NCBI GenBank assembly: GCA_002163005.1
Contig: MAAF01000040.1
Coordinates: forward strand, 124,001-188,000
Direction of reading: 5' to 3'
DNA: 64,000 nt
Origin: Colwellia psychrerythraea
GTDB taxonomy: Bacteria; Pseudomonadota; Gammaproteobacteria; Enterobacterales; Alteromonadaceae
Part shown: positions 9,438 through 18,476 of the stretch, in pieces
Numbering within the stretch: position 1 is the stretch's first letter
Layout: each line of letters opens with the position of its first letter
The notes under the pieces: generated by a model
Told to the model about the DNA's origin: nothing
Database searches by the model: none
The model's input: the letters and a program-made list of their open reading frames with translations, nothing else
Made by a program: the position numbers and the translations under genes

Positions 9438-12257
9438 TTAATCACTATCTTCATCGTGCTCAGACACCACACGAACACCACGTTCATCGGTAACGATTTT
9501 CATACCGCTTTCCAAAACAAAAGTATCAGGCTCACTACTTTCTAGCATAGAAACAACAGTTTGAACGGCTGTTTTTTCTGCTTCTATCGCAGGCTCATGA
9601 CCACTATTGAAATTAATAATTTGTTTCCAACAGCGTGTAATAGCATCACCAAAGACCATCAATAAATCATCGGTATTCGCTAATTCAAGCCCTTTATTTA
9701 TTGCCTCTACTTCATCTGAAATACAATATATTTGTGACTCATTAATACCCTCAGCTTTTAATGACGCAACTAAGAGTTCCGGAACTTCATTTAGCTCACG
9801 ACCCCGTCTATTATCATCGGCCTTACAAATGTAGATATCAAAATGCCCTGCGGCAGCTTTAGCAATATTTACTATATCTTCATCACGGCGATCACCTGGG
9901 CCTGCCAGCACAGTAATACGTTTACCCTTAACTTCTAACTTACTTGCCAATTCACTCATGCAACGCACACCATCAGCATTATGAGCATAATCAAGTATTA
10001 CTCTAAAGTGATGTTCATCAAAAACATTCATTCTTCCAGGAGCTTGATAAAAGGTCGTTGTAAAGGTTCTTAAACCTTGTTGAATTGCCTCGAGTGGTTT
10101 ATCTAAGCAATAAGCTAAGGCTGCAGCAAACATGGCATTTTGCACATTGTGCAGTGCTTTACCTTCTAGAGTTGCAGGAATTAAATGGGTCCAGAGTAAT
10201 GGAATATGAGTGCCGTTATCAAAAATGGTGATCATGTCACCGTTGATACCTTTTTCTAATACAACCGCACGACCGCCGGCACGAATATGCTCGCGAACTA
10301 AACTATGGCCAGTGTTCATAGTGACATAACATAAGTGTTTCGCTTTGGTATGTTCAGCCATTTTTAAACACTGAAGGTCATCGGCATTGAGCACAACACT
10401 ATCTTTGGCGACTTCAACGACAATACGTTTAATTTCAGCAAGTTGATCAAGTGTATCTATGCCTCTAAGGCCTAAATGGTCTTCTTGAACATTAATACAA
10501 GCAGCGACATCACATTCATTATAACCAAGACCTGAGCGAGCAATACCACCGCGTGCTGTTTCTAACACGGCAATATCAACAGAGGGATCACGTAAAACAA
10601 TCTGAGATGAAACAGGACCGGTCATATCACCTTTAACAGATAATTGACCATCAACATAAACGCCATCGGTAGACGTCATACCGACCACATGCCCAGCGCT
10701 TTTTAAGATATGAGCTAACATTCTAGAGGTTGTCGTTTTACCATTGGTACCGGTAATACCGGCAATAGGGATACGCTTAGGTAAAGCTGGCGGGAATAAC
10801 ATATCAATCACTTTGCCAGCCACATCTCTTGGTTTTCCTTCACTCGGGGCTACATGCATTCTAAAGCCAGGTGCGGCATTAACTTCAACAATGCCGCCAC
10901 CAATATCTTTGTAAGATTGAGTGATATCAGCCGTTAAAAAATCAACGCCACCAATATCTAAACCAACGGCCTTCACTGCTCGTTCAGCCATGGTCTTATT
11001 GTCAGGATGTACCACATCGGTCATGTCAATTGCGGTACCACCAGTGGACAAATTAGCAGTTGAACGTAAGTAAAATATTTCACCTTTGGCTAGAACAGTA
11101 CCTTGTGTAAAATCGGCTTCTTCTAATAACCGTTCGGCTTGGGTATCTAATTCTAATTGAGTCAGTACTTTTTCATGACCAACGCCTCGGCGAGGGTCTT
11201 CATTGATAATATCAATCAACTTACTGATATTATTAACACCATCACCGATTACATGACCAGGTACACGTTTTGCAACAGCGACTAATTCGCCATTAATTAC
11301 CAACATGCGATGGTCTAATCCCGTTAAGAAAGACTCAACTAAAACTGCTCTGCTTGTACCATGTTCACGGGCAAAGGCAAAAGCAGTTATGACTTGTTCT
11401 TCGGTGGTTAAATCAATAGAAACGCCACGACCATGATTCGCATTTAACGGCTTTAACACCACTGGATAACCAATGCGTTTTGCCATTCTTACGGCTTGCG
11501 TGTCTGAATACACCATGCGTTGCTGGGGAACAGGTAGACCCAGATCATTTAATAAATTATGGGTGTCTTCTTTATCACAAGAAATCTCAACGGCAATGTG
11601 TTTAGTTTCACTGGTAATAGTTGCTTGAATGCGCTTTTGATATTTACCATGACCAAATTGAACTAGGCTGTACTCGTTTAATCGTAACCAAGGAATGTCA
11701 CGCTCTTGTGCAGCATCAACTAATGATTGGGTACTAGGGCCAAACTCTTTACGTTGAGCAAAACGAATAAAATCAGCCAACTCTTGCTGAAAATCAAAGT
11801 CATCTTCAATCTTGGTTTGCAACTCAACCTGAATAGTAGCTGGCATTAATGAAATTAATAAATTTCTAGCTAACATAGCGGCTTCAAGGCCAACATCACG
11901 TTGTTTGTACTGGAAAACCATATTATATTCAGCGACTTGACCTGTACCACGCGTTTTACCAAACGTGACTTCAGTGCCTGCAATACATTGTAATTCGAGG
12001 GTAACATGCTCCCAAATATGAGCTATCCAGGTGCCATCATCTTCTTTTAACCGTCTGATAAAACCACCGGGCTCTCCATAAGAGCAACCATGCTGATCTA
12101 AACTTGGCAGGTGAGTGAGTAATCCTTGAATAAACTCATTACCCAGCCTAACTGAGGGATATTTTTCCAAAATGCCGATATCTACTATATGGCGAATCAC
12201 AGGAAAATGAGCATAAACATTAGGGCCAACATACACGTTGGAAGATTGTATTTTCAT
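9438..12257 (-). CDS. cphA: Cyanophycin synthetase
   Basis: A 939-residue enzyme that builds cyanophycin, a poly-Asp backbone with Arg side chains, from ATP, Asp and Arg without a ribosome. Three parts are visible: the CphA N-terminal domain (about 1-160), an ATP-grasp domain (about 200-480, with VLKPLNANHGRGVS near residue 270 and the EVNAAPGFRMH metal/ATP end), and a Mur-ligase domain starting at GITGTNGKTTT near residue 500 with ETARGGIARSG and DYAHNADGVRC. It is about 40-60 residues longer than many CphA1 proteins, mostly a charged C-terminal tail. AAAGGA precedes the ATG. It has its own upstream region and is separated from cphB by a terminator. Confidence 0.95.
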   Translation of the reverse strand: MKIQSSNVYVGPNVYAHFPVIRHIVDIGILEKYPSVRLGNEFIQGLLTHLPSLDQHGCSYGEPGGFIRRLKEDDGTWIAHIWEHVTLELQCIAGTEVTFGKTRGTGQVAEYNMVFQYKQRDVGLEAAMLARNLLISLMPATIQVELQTKIEDDFDFQQELADFIRFAQRKEFGPSTQSLVDAAQERDIPWLRLNEYSLVQFGHGKYQKRIQATITSETKHIAVEISCDKEDTHNLLNDLGLPVPQQRMVYSDTQAVRMAKRIGYPVVLKPLNANHGRGVSIDLTTEEQVITAFAFAREHGTSRAVLVESFLTGLDHRMLVINGELVAVAKRVPGHVIGDGVNNISKLIDIINEDPRRGVGHEKVLTQLELDTQAERLLEEADFTQGTVLAKGEIFYLRSTANLSTGGTAIDMTDVVHPDNKTMAERAVKAVGLDIGGVDFLTADITQSYKDIGGGIVEVNAAPGFRMHVAPSEGKPRDVAGKVIDMLFPPALPKRIPIAGITGTNGKTTTSRMLAHILKSAGHVVGMTSTDGVYVDGQLSVKGDMTGPVSSQIVLRDPSVDIAVLETARGGIARSGLGYNECDVAACINVQEDHLGLRGIDTLDQLAEIKRIVVEVAKDSVVLNADDLQCLKMAEHTKAKHLCYVTMNTGHSLVREHIRAGGRAVVLEKGINGDMITIFDNGTHIPLLWTHLIPATLEGKALHNVQNAMFAAALAYCLDKPLEAIQQGLRTFTTTFYQAPGRMNVFDEHHFRVILDYAHNADGVRCMSELASKLEVKGKRITVLAGPGDRRDEDIVNIAKAAAGHFDIYICKADDNRRGRELNEVPELLVASLKAEGINESQIYCISDEVEAINKGLELANTDDLLMVFGDAITRCWKQIINFNSGHEPAIEAEKTAVQTVVSMLESSEPDTFVLESGMKIVTDERGVRVVSEHDEDSD

Positions 12258-12450
12258 AGTGATTTCCTTTATTACTCTGACGAGAACTTTATATTATCCA
12301 ATAACAACTAGACTACGATTACAACTACATAAAACGTCGTTTAGAAAAGATAACACGGTTTTATTGAAGCGCAAACTACTTGCTAAATAATATTTTTAGA
12401 AGGGATATGAAAATGTTGGGGTTAGGGTTAAATTGATGAAATATAAAATA

Positions 12451-12482
12451 AAAGCCTGACAACAAAAAAGGTGGCAGGCTTT
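12451..12482 (-). terminator. Terminator after the iadA-cphB operon
   Basis: AAAGCCTG (12451-12458) pairs with CAGGCTTT (12475-12482), with further partial pairing inside. On the minus strand it is followed by a T-rich run, so it should stop transcription coming from cphB before the cphA promoter. Confidence 0.75.
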
Positions 12483-12509
12483 AAAAACAAGGATCATTTA
12501 CCTGCTGGT

Positions 12510-13334
12510 TTAAGTTGCAGGTTTCGCTATTCTTTCGTTGATACAGTAAGTTGCACCTGGACTAAGCACGTGTAACTTTAGCCCGATTAACGTTATAGCT
12601 TCGCCTCGATTAGCATCCGCCATTGAACTATGGGTTAAATCTGAAGGATCTACCACAGTAATACTACCATGGCCAACCACTTCCAAAGTTCCTGAGGGAT
12701 CAATGAAGGCAGCAGTATTTTCACAAATGCCAAGACCTGAAGCAAATGGGTTATAAGAGATGGCCGATAACAAACGTCCTAATCGGTTTCGTTGGCTAAA
12801 ATGCTGATCAATAATAACTTTATTAATTAAGCCCATACCAGGCGCAAAAGTTACCCCTTCTTCATTGGGTAAACCTCCAGTACGCCCTCCCGCGATCATA
12901 TGGCCAGGCATTATAGCCGCGCCTGCAGAAGTACCAGCAACATGAACTCCCGCAGCATTAAGTTTACGAATGCTTTGAGCCACCGGAGTACCACCTAAAA
13001 TAGTAGACAAGCGTAATTGATTACCGCCAGTGATAAAAATGCCAGTGGCATTCTTTAATTCAGCTAGATAATCATCACTATTTGCCTGCTCGCGATCATT
13101 AATAGGTAAAGAAACTGCTTTTTTCACACCTAATTCATAAAAAACGGTTTCATAATTTGTCCCCGTATCATCGAGTTGTGATGCGGTTGGAATAATAACT
13201 ATATAAGCATTCTCTCCACCACAAAGCTCTACAAAACGCTGTAAAATGATAGGATCATTTACGCGTTCTTCTGCCCCCCCGATTGGGATTACAAATCCCC
13301 TTTGTTGACCATCAGTCGTTTTTGCTGGACACAT
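12510..13334 (-). CDS. cphB: Cyanophycinase
   Basis: A 274-residue serine exopeptidase of the peptidase S51 family that cuts cyanophycin into beta-Asp-Arg dipeptides. The nucleophile is Ser136 in GTSAGA, and the FITGGNQ and IDQHFSQRNRLGRL segments (the latter carrying the catalytic-region His) are family signatures. There is no signal peptide, fitting an enzyme that mobilises an intracellular polymer. GAGGT precedes the ATG. It starts 8 bases after the isoaspartyl dipeptidase gene stop, so the two form an operon in which the dipeptidase completes the breakdown to free Asp and Arg. Confidence 0.95.
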   Translation of the reverse strand: MCPAKTTDGQQRGFVIPIGGAEERVNDPIILQRFVELCGGENAYIVIIPTASQLDDTGTNYETVFYELGVKKAVSLPINDREQANSDDYLAELKNATGIFITGGNQLRLSTILGGTPVAQSIRKLNAAGVHVAGTSAGAAIMPGHMIAGGRTGGLPNEEGVTFAPGMGLINKVIIDQHFSQRNRLGRLLSAISYNPFASGLGICENTAAFIDPSGTLEVVGHGSITVVDPSDLTHSSMADANRGEAITLIGLKLHVLSPGATYCINERIAKPAT

Positions 13335-13342
13335 ATTTACCT

Positions 13343-14530
13343 CTATTCAAATGTACCTTTAATCATTGTTTGATTATTTTGCTTGTGCCATACACCTTGT
13401 GCCATGACATCAGTTATTTCGTATTTTTCATTCATCACCAATAAATCCGCATCAAAACCAACGGCAATTTGCCCTTTGTTTTTAAAGCGTAAAATATTAG
13501 CAACATTACTTGTTAACATAGGCAGAACGGTTTCAAGTGACAAACCTTTGCTTAAAGTTGCTACCAATGTTTCTCCTAATGTACTCGCTCGACCAAAATC
13601 CATATGTTGTAATTCACCTTGAGGGTCAAAACAAGGTAAGCAACCTCCGCCATCCGAGCTAAGGGTTATTTGTTCTAAGGGTAATTGCCTTTCAACGGCC
13701 ATCTCAATTGCGTCACAGGCTTCCCAACCTGGCTGAGCGGTTCCTGCGGGAAATGCTGTTAGGTCAATATGACAACCTTTACTTAATAATTGACAACTAT
13801 CTTCAAACAAAGGTTTGTTGCGATTAACATGGGTTGGGTTAAAGACTCTTGCAGGTAGTTCAGTTTCTCTTATTGCGCGTTCTATTAATTCTAAACGTCT
13901 TTCACCATCACCTAAATGAAAATGAATAATGCCCGCTTTACCTGTGAGCAAACCTGCGACATGAGTTTCACTCGCTAAGCGAATTACTTCTTCAAACGTT
14001 GGTTGGCTAGAGCGGTGGTCACTGATGGCAAACTCACCAATACCAATAACAGGCTCAAGAAAAGCAATATCTGATTTTGCACTGCCTGTAATAGTCGTTA
14101 AAGGGTAATGGTATCCTCCAGTCCAACAATAAGCCGATAATCCTTCTTCACGAAGACCATAAACTCGGCTTAATAAATTCTCGGTACTGCGAGTAGTATC
14201 ATCAGTACCAAGTAAACCAACGACTGTGGTTACACCAGCATGAGTAAATTCAGTTAGACCAACAGGAGGTACTTGCGTTGCAAAACCGGCTTCGCCACCA
14301 CCACCTGTAATGTGAGCATGACTATCAATGAAACCAGGCGTTAATATAGCGCCATCAAAATTAATAACCTCAACCATCCACTCTTTCGGGATAGTTACTG
14401 CACCTTGGCCATGATCATAGATTGCGGCAATTTTATTACCTGCAATAAGAACATCTTTAATACCTAGGGGATTTGGTGCATAAATATTTACATTACACAA
14501 TAATATGAGCATGGTTTGGCTATCGTTCAT
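13343..14530 (-). CDS. iadA: Isoaspartyl dipeptidase
   Basis: A 395-residue amidohydrolase-family enzyme that splits beta-aspartyl dipeptides. The metal ligand motif DSHAHITGGGGE, the GIIHFHLGDG segment and the SSDGGGCLP segment near the active-site Asp are IadA hallmarks, and the length agrees with characterised IadA (about 390). I chose the ATG at 14530; a longer frame starting with TTG at 14602 adds residues that do not fit the family. None of the possible starts has a clear ribosome binding site. In this locus the expected substrate is beta-Asp-Arg from CphB, giving Asp and Arg for reuse. Confidence 0.92.
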   Translation of the reverse strand: MNDSQTMLILLCNVNIYAPNPLGIKDVLIAGNKIAAIYDHGQGAVTIPKEWMVEVINFDGAILTPGFIDSHAHITGGGGEAGFATQVPPVGLTEFTHAGVTTVVGLLGTDDTTRSTENLLSRVYGLREEGLSAYCWTGGYHYPLTTITGSAKSDIAFLEPVIGIGEFAISDHRSSQPTFEEVIRLASETHVAGLLTGKAGIIHFHLGDGERRLELIERAIRETELPARVFNPTHVNRNKPLFEDSCQLLSKGCHIDLTAFPAGTAQPGWEACDAIEMAVERQLPLEQITLSSDGGGCLPCFDPQGELQHMDFGRASTLGETLVATLSKGLSLETVLPMLTSNVANILRFKNKGQIAVGFDADLLVMNEKYEITDVMAQGVWHKQNNQTMIKGTFE

Positions 14531-14810
14531 GGTAGATACAATGAAGTTATATGTTAGCTTAACTTTATATTTTTTATGAAAAAAAATATAAAAATTTAAC
14601 AAACTAAATCAACACTGAAAAAGTAAACGCTGATTGTAACACAAATTTGTTGACTGAAATGAAATGTCTAAATACGTGAGTATTGGTTATCACGCTTTAA
14701 GTAAATGGTATGGGTAACGTGGGATATGCCTAGGTGTAAGTTTTCCTCTAACCGCTTTAGCGACCTATTCAAGTTATGCGCTTATGATTTGAATCTCAAG
14801 CTTTTGATTA

Positions 14811-14843
14811 GTGATAAAAGGCTGCTATGCAACCTTTTATCAC
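14811..14843 (-). terminator. Hairpin terminator after the EIIC-like gene
   Basis: GTGATAAAAGG (14811-14821) and CCTTTTATCAC (14833-14843) form a perfect 11-bp stem just past the stop of the EIIC-like gene. It separates that gene from the iadA-cphB operon. Confidence 0.7.
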
Positions 14844-14853
14844 ATTAACCAAT

Positions 14854-15885
14854 TTAAGTGGCTACTGCAGTAACCCCATTGATTTTGTTTGCACGTTTTT
14901 CATCTAACTTTAGATGAATGCTACTGCCAATATAACCTGCTGCAATACCACAGATAGATGCAGCAATAATTGCCATTACAACGGTACCCGCTTCATTAAA
15001 AGCAAAAGGAGCAAGTAAGCCTGGTATCGGTGCTGCAGTGCCTGGCGCATCATTAATGATATTAAAATAAACAGCAACTAAACCAGATAATGCACCGCCG
15101 AAAAAGTTACAAGAATAAATCTTGAAGGCATTTCTTGTGACAATATCCGCTTGAGTGAGTGGCTCCAACATAATGGCAATAACTTTGTTTCTATCACCTA
15201 ATTTGAGTCTCTTCATTAATATACCATTAGTGAAAGATCCGCCAACACAAGCAATAGCCGCTATCCCCATAGGAAGACCAGTCAAACCAAGGATGGCCGT
15301 AAGTGCCATAGAGCTTAATGGCGATGTACAGATCATTTTGATTAAGCCACCAAGTATAAAGCCCATAACATATGGCGATGCTGTAGTCGCTCCTGTAATC
15401 GCTGAACCTATAATTGCCATGATACTACCGACAACAGGCCCAGACGCATGAGCAATAACATAAGCGCACGGTGCGAGAATTAAAGCACCAACGATAATAT
15501 CAATGCCCTCTGGAAGATGCTTTTCAATGACCTTGGAAATAAAGTAACAAATATAACCCGCAATAAAGCCAGCTAATATACCGGTTCCTTTAGTTGCAAT
15601 CGCAGCCACGATGGCAAAAACAGGATTAGCGCCTAAGGCTAATGCGACAAGAGCTGCCGCCGCAGGCCCCCCCATAGAACCCGCAGCTAACCCGGTTTCT
15701 CTTAAGATATCAATACCAAGAAAGTCACCTGAGATATAGGCGTGAATAGCTTCAACAAGAAAGCTAGCTACCGCCGCTGATGCAAGACCCCCCATGGCTT
15801 TTGTGCCTTTAGGTGCAAAACGACTAAATAAAGAAAATGCGGTTAACGCTGCGAGCAAAAGGGCTATACCCTTAAGTAATTCCAT
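14854..15885 (-). CDS. EIIC-like multi-span membrane protein (PTS_EIIC_2 type)
   Basis: A 343-residue, very hydrophobic protein with about 8-10 membrane spans and many Gly/Ala helices. Segments such as GATTASPYVMGFILGG and ALVALALGANPVFAIVAA resemble the PTS_EIIC_2 family of putative phosphotransferase IIC subunits. No EIIA or EIIB domain, HPr or other PTS gene is near, so sugar phosphotransfer is unlikely from context. It lies directly upstream of the cyanophycin degradation operon on the same strand, and a pair of ARG-box-like sites is found in its long upstream region. A role in moving Arg, Asp or a dipeptide is a guess based on this context only. The start at ATG 15885 is followed by a good hydrophobic segment. 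Confidence 0.65.
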   Translation of the reverse strand: MELLKGIALLLAALTAFSLFSRFAPKGTKAMGGLASAAVASFLVEAIHAYISGDFLGIDILRETGLAAGSMGGPAAAALVALALGANPVFAIVAAIATKGTGILAGFIAGYICYFISKVIEKHLPEGIDIIVGALILAPCAYVIAHASGPVVGSIMAIIGSAITGATTASPYVMGFILGGLIKMICTSPLSSMALTAILGLTGLPMGIAAIACVGGSFTNGILMKRLKLGDRNKVIAIMLEPLTQADIVTRNAFKIYSCNFFGGALSGLVAVYFNIINDAPGTAAPIPGLLAPFAFNEAGTVVMAIIAASICGIAAGYIGSSIHLKLDEKRANKINGVTAVAT

Positions 15886-16511
15886 AAAAATTTCCTAAGC
15901 AAATGTGACATATGTTTTGTGAAGGTATGAAAACCCAAATAATGATGAGAGTTCCCTTGTTAACATTGCCATTTAATTGTTGAAGTATTAATAATTCACC
16001 GTAGATATTTACTTCTATTTAGCACCTTATAATAGTGCTTTATCGATTATCTATCGGATGGATTATTGAGCTGATTGTTGTATATCTAATAATTGACCTT
16101 TTCATTATTCATGTTTACTAAGATATAAAAGTTGAGATAGCGCAATAAAATACACTTTAAATGAAATAAAATCCACTTTAGTGAATAAAGTTTCCTATAT
16201 GATGCAACATTTCCTTACGGAAACTCGCTTTATGTTAACAAAGAGAGCTGTTAACGAATAAAGAATATTTAGTTCATCATGAGGAAGTACGCAGGGGGAT
16301 AGATATTCTTTGAGTTTTTCTTTATATTCGACAGCTCGATTTTAAGAGAATATAGCCAATAATACGGGCTTGTTTATTATTCATTTATGGTCATGACTAA
16401 AAACTAAGTGAATTATTTAGTAAAGTAGTTTAGCTATCAAGTATCAGTGAAGGTGAATAATCAAACATTGATGGGATATTCTAGGCGATAGGACAATGAT
16501 AAAATGCTGCT
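15886..16511. promoter_or_regulatory. Long leader/intergenic region upstream of the EIIC-like gene
   Basis: These 626 bases contain no convincing gene on either strand. They end with the kinase gene stop at 16512 and must hold the promoter of the EIIC-like gene. The clearest structure is the paired ARG-box-like motif at 16162-16195. Several AT-rich near-repeats (CACTTTAAATGAA and CACTTTAGTGAA) lie in the same place. Confidence 0.4.
16162..16195. promoter_or_regulatory. Pair of ARG-box-like ArgR sites
   Basis: Compared with the ArgR core TGAATWWWWATTCA, the first site (16162-16175) matches at 12 of 14 positions and the second (16182-16195) at 11 of 14. Their starts are 20 bases apart, the spacing of natural ARG-box pairs. 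The region is AT-rich, so chance matches are possible. Confidence 0.4.
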
Positions 16512-17768
16512 TTATGTAGCAATTTTTTGACTGAAGATTACCGAAGCGGTGCAACCATCACCTAAATTATTTTTTATACTGAACTGCCATTGATATTTTT
16601 CACAGATATCTCGCACAATATTAAGACCAATACCAAAACCTTCATAACCACGAGGTTGTGCATCAAGCCCTACACCATTATCAATCACATCGATTCGTTG
16701 TGGAGAAATAAAGATGCTTACATTACCTTCAACACTACAATTAATGGCATTTTTTAATAAGTTTTTAATCACTGCTGCAAATAATAAAGGTTGAACGTTT
16801 AGGCTAAAGTCACATTGTAATTCTTGATGAAAATCAACCTGATTTGCATGTATTGTTGATTCAAAGTCTTGTACTATTTTTTGGATAAACTCATCAGAAA
16901 CATCAACATTGATGGTATCGCTATCTTCATTTCTCGCCATTAACAAAAAAGTGTGAACTAACTGTTCCATTTCAATGACAGCATTATCAATTCGGCTGGA
17001 CTGCTTTTGGACTTTTTCGTCATTTAATCGACGTAAAATACTTATGCCACCACGAATAACTGTCATAGGTGTACGTAATTCATGGCTGACGTAGCGAGTA
17101 AAAGCTTGTTCTCGCATAAAAGTATCCCGGATCCTACTACGATAACTATTGATACTCGTTAACATCTGCACTAACTCTTGTGATAACTCTCCATCAACAG
17201 ATAACGGCGCATACTCTTCATTATCATTACTTTCTAATTTATCAGCCAAGCTTGAAAATGGCGTACTAATACGCTTAGCCATTTTTATGATAAAAAGAGC
17301 TGCAATAATATAGATGAATAAACCAAATCCAAATATCGCCGTTTGAAAAATGGCGAATTCTGTGTCGTCCCATTCAATCGCATCTATATCTTCCAAAGCG
17401 TAAACAATGGTTAGACCTTTTTGTGTCATAGCTTGCTTTGCAAACACACTATATTCATGGTCATCTTCAAAATGAAAAATGATACTTCCCTGCCAGCTTT
17501 TATCGATTCTTCGTTTTATCGAAGGGGGTAAAATATCATATTGGTCATATATTTTTAGCATGGGATCAATTTGAATTTCGCCAGCAAAACCTTGGCTAAA
17601 TAGCTTAAAATGGTAGGGTGAAATTAATGCTAAACGGCGTTCACTACTTTTATTTTCAGTGTATAAAATTGTGTTATTAAAAATTGCACCATAAAAAACT
17701 AACAGTACCATTGCACCCAATAAATAAACTCGGATAATTTTACTACTCATTGGTTTAGCATTGTTCAT
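16512..17768 (-). CDS. Membrane sensor histidine kinase
   Basis: A 418-residue inner-membrane kinase. Two spans (about 13-33 and 140-165) bracket a short periplasmic domain of about 105 residues; then come a HAMP-like linker, HisKA with the acceptor His in SHELRTPMTVIRGG near residue 228, and HATPase_c with N-box KNLLKNAINCS, G1 DNGVGL and G2 GFGIGLNI. Its ATG overlaps the stop of the response-regulator gene by 4 bases (ATGA), so the two are coupled and form a two-component pair. They are the last genes of a unit with two glycosyltransferase genes, so control of lipid A or polysaccharide decoration by an envelope signal is likely. Confidence 0.88.
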   Translation of the reverse strand: MNNAKPMSSKIIRVYLLGAMVLLVFYGAIFNNTILYTENKSSERRLALISPYHFKLFSQGFAGEIQIDPMLKIYDQYDILPPSIKRRIDKSWQGSIIFHFEDDHEYSVFAKQAMTQKGLTIVYALEDIDAIEWDDTEFAIFQTAIFGFGLFIYIIAALFIIKMAKRISTPFSSLADKLESNDNEEYAPLSVDGELSQELVQMLTSINSYRSRIRDTFMREQAFTRYVSHELRTPMTVIRGGISILRRLNDEKVQKQSSRIDNAVIEMEQLVHTFLLMARNEDSDTINVDVSDEFIQKIVQDFESTIHANQVDFHQELQCDFSLNVQPLLFAAVIKNLLKNAINCSVEGNVSIFISPQRIDVIDNGVGLDAQPRGYEGFGIGLNIVRDICEKYQWQFSIKNNLGDGCTASVIFSQKIAT

Positions 17769-18439
17769 TGTGCTACCACCAAGCGATAGCCTAATTTAGG
17801 TACTGTCTCTATAATATTGTCTTTAAAGGGCTTATCTACCTTATGGCGAAGTTGATAGACATGTTTGCGTAATATATCTTGATCGGGTAAATCATCAGAC
17901 CACAATACCTCTTCTATTTCTTGACGCGAGACAACATTAGGTGATTTTTTAACTAATAGGTTCAATATCTTAAAGCAAATAGGTGTTAATTTTATTTCTT
18001 GTTTTCCACGCCACACTTGATGAGTGTTTATGTCTAGAGTGATAGGGCCACAAGTCATTTGAGTAATAAAACCTGAACCTGAATGACGACGAGTAACACT
18101 GTGAATACGTGCCTCTAATAACTCCAAATTAAAAGGCTTTACTATATAATCATCGGCCCCCTGGCGGAGCCCTATTAACATATCACTATTAGTATCTCGT
18201 GCAGTCAGCATTATAATGGGGGTATTATTCCCCTCGGCTCTAAGCTGCTTACAAAGGCTAATGCCATCAAGCCCAGGTAACATAATATCGAGAATGATAC
18301 AGTCAAACTTTTGTGATTGTGCTAATGATAACCCTAAGTTACCCGTAGCAGCATAATCTAAGTCAAAATCTGACTCTTCAAAATAATCAAAAATGACTTC
18401 AGCAACACTCTGACAATCTTCTACCAGTAAAATTTTCAA
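17765..18439 (-). CDS. OmpR/PhoB-family response regulator
   Basis: A 224-residue regulator with an intact receiver: acidic pair in LLVEDC, acceptor Asp51 in ILDIMLPGLDG, Thr in MLTARD and Lys in YIVKPF. A winged-helix DNA-binding domain follows (about 125-222, ending TVPKLGYRLV). It is 37 bases after the ArnT-like gene and overlaps the sensor kinase gene. Family members bind direct repeats; a matching candidate with two ACTTTTTA repeats 23 bases apart lies in the promoter of this unit at 20970-21000. Confidence 0.9.
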   Translation of the reverse strand: MKILLVEDCQSVAEVIFDYFEESDFDLDYAATGNLGLSLAQSQKFDCIILDIMLPGLDGISLCKQLRAEGNNTPIIMLTARDTNSDMLIGLRQGADDYIVKPFNLELLEARIHSVTRRHSGSGFITQMTCGPITLDINTHQVWRGKQEIKLTPICFKILNLLVKKSPNVVSRQEIEEVLWSDDLPDQDILRKHVYQLRHKVDKPFKDNIIETVPKLGYRLVVAQ

Positions 18440-18476
18440 AAGATGACCCTTAACTATATTAATTGCATTGATTACG

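Noticed and set aside
14854-15885. A sugar phosphotransferase system
   Set aside because: The EIIC-like protein has no EIIA, EIIB or HPr partner in the window, so sugar phosphotransfer is not supported.
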